In this document: piece by piece, positions 60,817-64,000 of the stretch
How positions within the stretch are numbered: the first letter of the stretch is position 1
How the letters are laid out: every line of letters starts with the position of its first letter
Origin: Lysobacterales bacterium
GTDB lineage: Bacteria; Pseudomonadota; Gammaproteobacteria; Xanthomonadales; Xanthomonadaceae
Direction: 5' to 3'
DNA: 64,000 bases
NCBI GenBank assembly: GCA_016718605.1
Contig: JADKCY010000003.1
Span: 186,001 to 250,000, forward strand
Made by a program: the position numbers and the translations under genes
Notes under the pieces: generated by a model
What the model was told of the DNA's origin: nothing
What the model saw: the letters and a program-made list of their open reading frames with translations, nothing else
The model's database searches: none

Positions 60817-61560
60817 ATGTTCAATAGCAAGGCCAAGCTGAGCCTGCACCCGCTGTTCGGTCCGCATCAAGTGGTGGTGTTGGATGACGCATTGGCTGAG
60901 CCAGAGCGCTGGGTAGAGCGCGCCAGCCAACAGGCACATGCCTTCGCCGCGGCGCCGCACAACGCCTATCCCGGTATCGAATTGCGCATGCCTGCACGGA
61001 TTGCCGAGCGTTTGAATACGCTCTATGAAACAGCGATTGCGCCTTACCTCGCCGGTGATCGGGTGCTGCAAAGTCATGCCCGTCTGGCTCTGGTGACAAA
61101 ACGATCGAGCGAACTCAGCCCACCGCAGTGGATATGCCATCGTGATCGCCTGTTTGTGCCCGCTGAACACTGCGTCGCCGCGAGCGTCACGTACTTGTTC
61201 CACAACACAGCGCTCGGTGGAACGAGTTTTTTCAAACCAAACGTCGATGCGCAGACCGTCAATCAACTAGTTCACGACAGCGGTGCGTTGGGGGCCATAG
61301 AATTTGCCGCGCGCTATGGTTTTGAGCCCGGCTACATGAACCTTAGTAGCGCGTGGTTCACCCATGTGTGCACGATTCCACCGCGCTTCAATCGGATGAT
61401 CTTCTACGACGGCGCCATTTTTCATAGCAGCCACATTCTCAATGACGACCTTCTGTCCACCGACCCGTCTCACGGTCGCCTGACCTTGAACGGATTCTTC
61501 ACCTGCACACGGAGGAGCGGGCAGCCACCATCGGAAGCGACTCATTGCCGCCACCCATGA
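60817..61560 (+). CDS. DUF6445-family protein (2-oxoglutarate oxygenase-like)
   Basis: A 247-residue cytoplasmic protein. WICHRDR and, later, FNRMIFYDGAIFHSSHI and HGRLTLNGFFTCTR form the pattern of DUF6445 proteins, which share the double-stranded beta-helix layout with prolyl-hydroxylase-like oxygenases; the H-x-D / H / R positions are consistent with Fe and 2-oxoglutarate binding. The substrate is unknown. Members commonly accompany tryptophan halogenases or TonB systems; here the neighbour is an esterase. Confidence 0.82.
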   Translation: MFNSKAKLSLHPLFGPHQVVVLDDALAEPERWVERASQQAHAFAAAPHNAYPGIELRMPARIAERLNTLYETAIAPYLAGDRVLQSHARLALVTKRSSELSPPQWICHRDRLFVPAEHCVAASVTYLFHNTALGGTSFFKPNVDAQTVNQLVHDSGALGAIEFAARYGFEPGYMNLSSAWFTHVCTIPPRFNRMIFYDGAIFHSSHILNDDLLSTDPSHGRLTLNGFFTCTRRSGQPPSEATHCRHP

Positions 61561-61568
61561 CGTCCGTA

Positions 61569-62042
61569 TCAAGCATGCAGGTTTGCAGCCAGTCTCGCCA
61601 ACTCCGCTGAGGATCGCCGCAGACTTTCTGCCCAAGACCATCCCACAATGGACGTCCCTGTCAGTGCATCAAGAAACACTTCTTCCTGACCCTCGTCCAG
61701 CAAGTGTCGATAGTCGATCAGGATTTCATCGCCAGCCAATATCGCACGCGCTGCAAAAACAAAGCCGAGATGCCATAGGCCATTGGCGTCAAAGCCATGA
61801 TTCAGATAGCACTCATCTGGCCATTCCGGTGTCACCGTGAATCGGTCTTCAAACCAACGCACACAGGCTGAGAGCGCGGCGTCCGCATTGGGCATGGCGT
61901 GAACGTCCGCGATGCTGTGTACGCAGGGAATCGCGTCCGGCGCCACAATGACCCGGCCAGCCGCAATATTCTCAGCAGCAAACACCCCTCGCCCCGCTCC
62001 CGGAATCAACGAAGGCCCAACTCGGTATTGCGGCAAGATCAT
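61569..62042 (-). CDS. SET-domain protein
   Basis: A 157-residue protein equal to a lone SET domain. IPGAGRGVFAAENIAAGRVI forms the SAM-binding start; CYLNHGFDANGLWHLGFVFAARAILAGDEILIDYR holds the NH and GDEL-like/IDY motifs of protein lysine methyltransferases, here in a shortened form. It converges with the DUF6445 gene, with nine bases between the stops. Bacterial stand-alone SET proteins have few known targets; a ribosomal or nucleoid protein is a possibility only. Confidence 0.85.
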   Translation of the reverse strand: MILPQYRVGPSLIPGAGRGVFAAENIAAGRVIVAPDAIPCVHSIADVHAMPNADAALSACVRWFEDRFTVTPEWPDECYLNHGFDANGLWHLGFVFAARAILAGDEILIDYRHLLDEGQEEVFLDALTGTSIVGWSWAESLRRSSAELARLAANLHA

Positions 62043-62128
62043 GACCGCCTCACTTCGAAACCCACATCATCGCAGAATAGAAACCGCAGTCACCCGAATC
62101 ACCACCTTGCCGCCCACAGGAATTTGCC

Positions 62129-62761
62129 ATGTTGACTCTCTACTTCTCACCCGGTGCCGCCAGTCTCTGCGTACATCATCTGCTGATCGAGTTGGGAGTT
62201 GAGCACCAACTTCAGCGCGTGGACACCAGCAAAGGCGAGCAAAAAACCGAGGCCTACCTGAAGCTCAATCCTGGCGGAGTGGTGCCAACGCTAGTAGTCG
62301 ACGACATGCCGATGGTCGAATCCGCAGCCATGCTGATGTGGCTGTCCAGCAACGATCCGCAACGGCGATTTTCGCCCGAGCCTGGCAGCCCGGAGGAGCG
62401 CCTCTATCTGAGTTGGTTCCTGCTGCTCGCCAATGGCTTGCAGCCCGCGTTCCGGCAATGGTTCTATCCGCAGGAAGCGGCGGGTGAAGCGGCGACTGAT
62501 GGCGCGAAAGCCTGCGCCCGGGAACGCATTGAGAACCTGTTCGCCCGCATCGACTCGCAGTTGGCGAGTACCGATGGCTATCTGTGCGGCGAACAACCTC
62601 ATGCGGTGGATTTCTTTCTGTTCATGCTGATGCGCTGGTCTCGCAATATGCCGCGTCCGGCGACCACCTGGCCGGCCTGCGCTGCCTTTGTCGCCCGCAT
62701 GAAGGCACGACCGAGCTTTGCGGAACTGTACGCCCGTGAAGGATTGACCGAATGGTCCTGA
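62129..62761 (+). CDS. Glutathione S-transferase
   Basis: A 210-residue cytosolic GST. The thioredoxin-like N-terminal domain has YFSPGAASLCVHHLLIELG (beta-class-like with Ser/Cys), LNPGGVVPTLV and the glutathione gamma-Glu site MVESAAM; the helical C-terminal domain contains GEQPHAVDFFLFMLMRW. Typical bacterial GST length. Likely detoxification; no operon partner. Confidence 0.92.
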   Translation: MLTLYFSPGAASLCVHHLLIELGVEHQLQRVDTSKGEQKTEAYLKLNPGGVVPTLVVDDMPMVESAAMLMWLSSNDPQRRFSPEPGSPEERLYLSWFLLLANGLQPAFRQWFYPQEAAGEAATDGAKACARERIENLFARIDSQLASTDGYLCGEQPHAVDFFLFMLMRWSRNMPRPATTWPACAAFVARMKARPSFAELYAREGLTEWS

Positions 62762-62775
62762 GTCGCTGAACAACG

Positions 62776-62810
62776 CGAATCCCGGCCTCAGCAGCGCAGG
62801 CCGGGATTCG
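62776..62810. terminator. Long hairpin between convergent genes
   Basis: CGAATCCCGGCCT (62776–62788) pairs perfectly over 13 bases with 62798–62810; the loop is nine bases. It lies between the GST and ComEA-like genes and probably serves both. Confidence 0.8.
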
Positions 62811-62835
62811 AACACGAGATCGCTGTTGGATCCGA

Positions 62836-63117
62836 TTACTTGGCACCACCCAGCACAATCAACTCGCGATTCTTGTCAACCGTCGCCAATCCGATGCCAC
62901 GCACGTCGACCAACTGGTCGATTGACTTGAACGGGCCGTGCTCGGTGCGATAGGCGACGATCGCTTCTGCCTTGGCGGGTCCGACGCCATTCAAAGCAGC
63001 TGCAATAGTGGCGGCGTCGGCGGTATTGATGTCGACCTTGCCAGCGGATGCGAATGCGGCACCGACAAAAGCCAGCGACAGGACGAAGGACTTCAGGATC
63101 ATGGCGAAACGGTTCAT
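62836..63117 (-). CDS. ComEA-like exported helix-hairpin-helix protein
   Basis: A 93-residue protein: signal peptide or anchor at 1–25, then VDINTADAATIAAALNGVGPAKAEAIVAYRTEHGPFKSIDQLVDVRGIGLATVDKNREL split over two helix-hairpin-helix units (about 28–88). ComEA proteins bind incoming DNA in the periplasm during natural transformation. Stand-alone short forms are common in Lysobacterales, many of which are competent. No other com gene is near. Confidence 0.92.
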   Translation of the reverse strand: MNRFAMILKSFVLSLAFVGAAFASAGKVDINTADAATIAAALNGVGPAKAEAIVAYRTEHGPFKSIDQLVDVRGIGLATVDKNRELIVLGGAK

Positions 63118-63331
63118 GGTGACTCTCCTCTCAGTGTGTTTTGGGTGGGCTGACCGTTGCTCGGCCAGTGAGGACAGTCTCCGGATTCACCCACGCCTTC
63201 ACGATCAGCGGAAATCCCGAGTCGCGGTGCGAACTTTGCGCAGCACAGGGTCGGTTTTTTCTGACCCGCCTCCTGCGATTCCGACAGCCAAGCGATAAAC
63301 TTGGCCCACGCCCCTTAGTCTTGGAACGCCC

Positions 63332-64000
63332 ATGGATTCGCAAAAGTGCTCGCAATTTGTGTCGCAGCTTTGGGACGACGAGATCGTGCCCCAGTTGGTC
63401 GACTACATACGCATCCCCAACAAATCACCGATGTTCGATGCCGACTGGGTCGCTCACGGCTACATGGACGACGCGGTAACGTTGATGGAAAGCTGGGCTC
63501 GCAAGCAGCCGGTCAAGGGCATGCAGCTTGAGGTCGTTCGGCTGGCTGGCCGCACACCACTCATCTTCATTGAGATTGCCGGCTCAGACACCAACAACAC
63601 GGATGCCGTGTTGCTCTACGGTCATCTCGACAAGCAACCCGAAATGACCGGCTGGGCTGATGATCTTGGCCCCTGGAAGCCGGTCATCAAAGGCGACAAG
63701 CTCTATGGTCGCGGCGGTGCTGATGACGGCTACGCGCTGTTCGGCTCGCTGGCGGCGATTCGTGCCCTGCAGGAGCAGGGCCTGCCACATTGTCGCTGTG
63801 TGGTGTTGATTGAAGCCTGCGAGGAGTCGGGTAGTTACGATCTGCCGCACTACGTCGATCATCTGGCTGAACGCATCGGCAAGCCCTCCTTGGTGGTCTG
63901 CCTCGACTCGGGTTGTGGCAACTATGAGCAACTCTGGTGTACGACCTCGCTACGGGGCTTGGCAGGCGGCAACCTGGTCGTGAAGGTGCTATCCGAAGGC
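63332..64000 (+). CDS. M20-family metallopeptidase, N-terminal part (runs off the window)
   Basis: An open frame from ATG 63332 to the right edge without a stop, 223 residues so far. Metal-site motifs of the M20 family are present in order: LLYGHLDKQPEMTGW (His, Asp), YGRGGADDGYALFGSL (Asp) and IEACEESGSYDL (Glu pair). The subgroup resembles dipeptidase/CNDP-like members, which are about 450–550 residues, so roughly half the protein lies beyond the window. The 214 bases before it hold no other gene. Confidence 0.93.
   Translation, partial: MDSQKCSQFVSQLWDDEIVPQLVDYIRIPNKSPMFDADWVAHGYMDDAVTLMESWARKQPVKGMQLEVVRLAGRTPLIFIEIAGSDTNNTDAVLLYGHLDKQPEMTGWADDLGPWKPVIKGDKLYGRGGADDGYALFGSLAAIRALQEQGLPHCRCVVLIEACEESGSYDLPHYVDHLAERIGKPSLVVCLDSGCGNYEQLWCTTSLRGLAGGNLVVKVLSEG

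Overview
The window is high-GC gammaproteobacterial chromosome, most likely order Lysobacterales (Xanthomonadales; Rhodanobacteraceae-like). I infer this from protein character and gene order (dapA–gcvR–bcp–phoH; pcnB–folK–panB–panC next to pgi; ccoNOQP–ccoG next to queG). No 16S gene is present, so the placement is an inference.

Layout. 1–2.5 kb: two copies of a porin-like / PstS-like two-gene module whose mature PstS-like proteins are identical. 2.5–10.9 kb: tilS, xseB, ispA, a DUF805 membrane protein, an ECF sigma factor, a large cysteine-stapled repeat exoprotein and a VIT/CCC1 transporter. 10.9–21.1 kb: a sedentary chromosomal integron. An IntI-type tyrosine recombinase (20141–21136, +) lies beside a palindromic attI-like region, and a leftward array of about seven cassettes is read on the minus strand. 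The attC sites can be delimited base by base, and in five cassettes the leading core matches the cassette's own trailing core exactly. The array is invaded by two different IS110/IS1111-type elements that sit inside attC sites. One attC carries both elements, one in each arm, and a second attC carries another copy of one of them. Internally deleted relics of the second element lie at the distal end.

21.3–27.1 kb: one leftward operon of a YIP1-family protein, a MacAB-like ABC exporter and a LytS/LytR-type two-component system. 27.3–31 kb: a delta-60-repeat protein and a subtilisin-like protease, convergent. 31.3–36.3 kb: tsaE, a stand-alone nnrD, a helical protein and a Ser/Thr kinase with a TPR-like tail. 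36.4–41.7 kb: the cbb3 oxidase operon ccoNOQP plus ccoG, with an FNR/ANR box inside queG and a CsoR-like palindrome upstream of the ccoG transcript. 41.7–53.1 kb: housekeeping genes queG, pgi, panC, panB, folK, pcnB, tRNA-Glu(CTC), fdxA, bamC, dapA, gcvR, bcp and phoH. 53.3–64 kb: a secreted HExxH protease with a coupled 96-residue partner, thiD, an outer-membrane protein, an EamA transporter, an esterase, a DUF6445 protein, a SET-domain protein, a GST, a ComEA-like HhH protein and a truncated M20 peptidase.

The standout system is the integron with its attC-targeting insertion sequences. Other points of interest are an IFxxGFE C-terminal motif shared by three exported proteins, apparent gene conversion between the PstS-like paralogues, and the CsoR-like site at ccoG.
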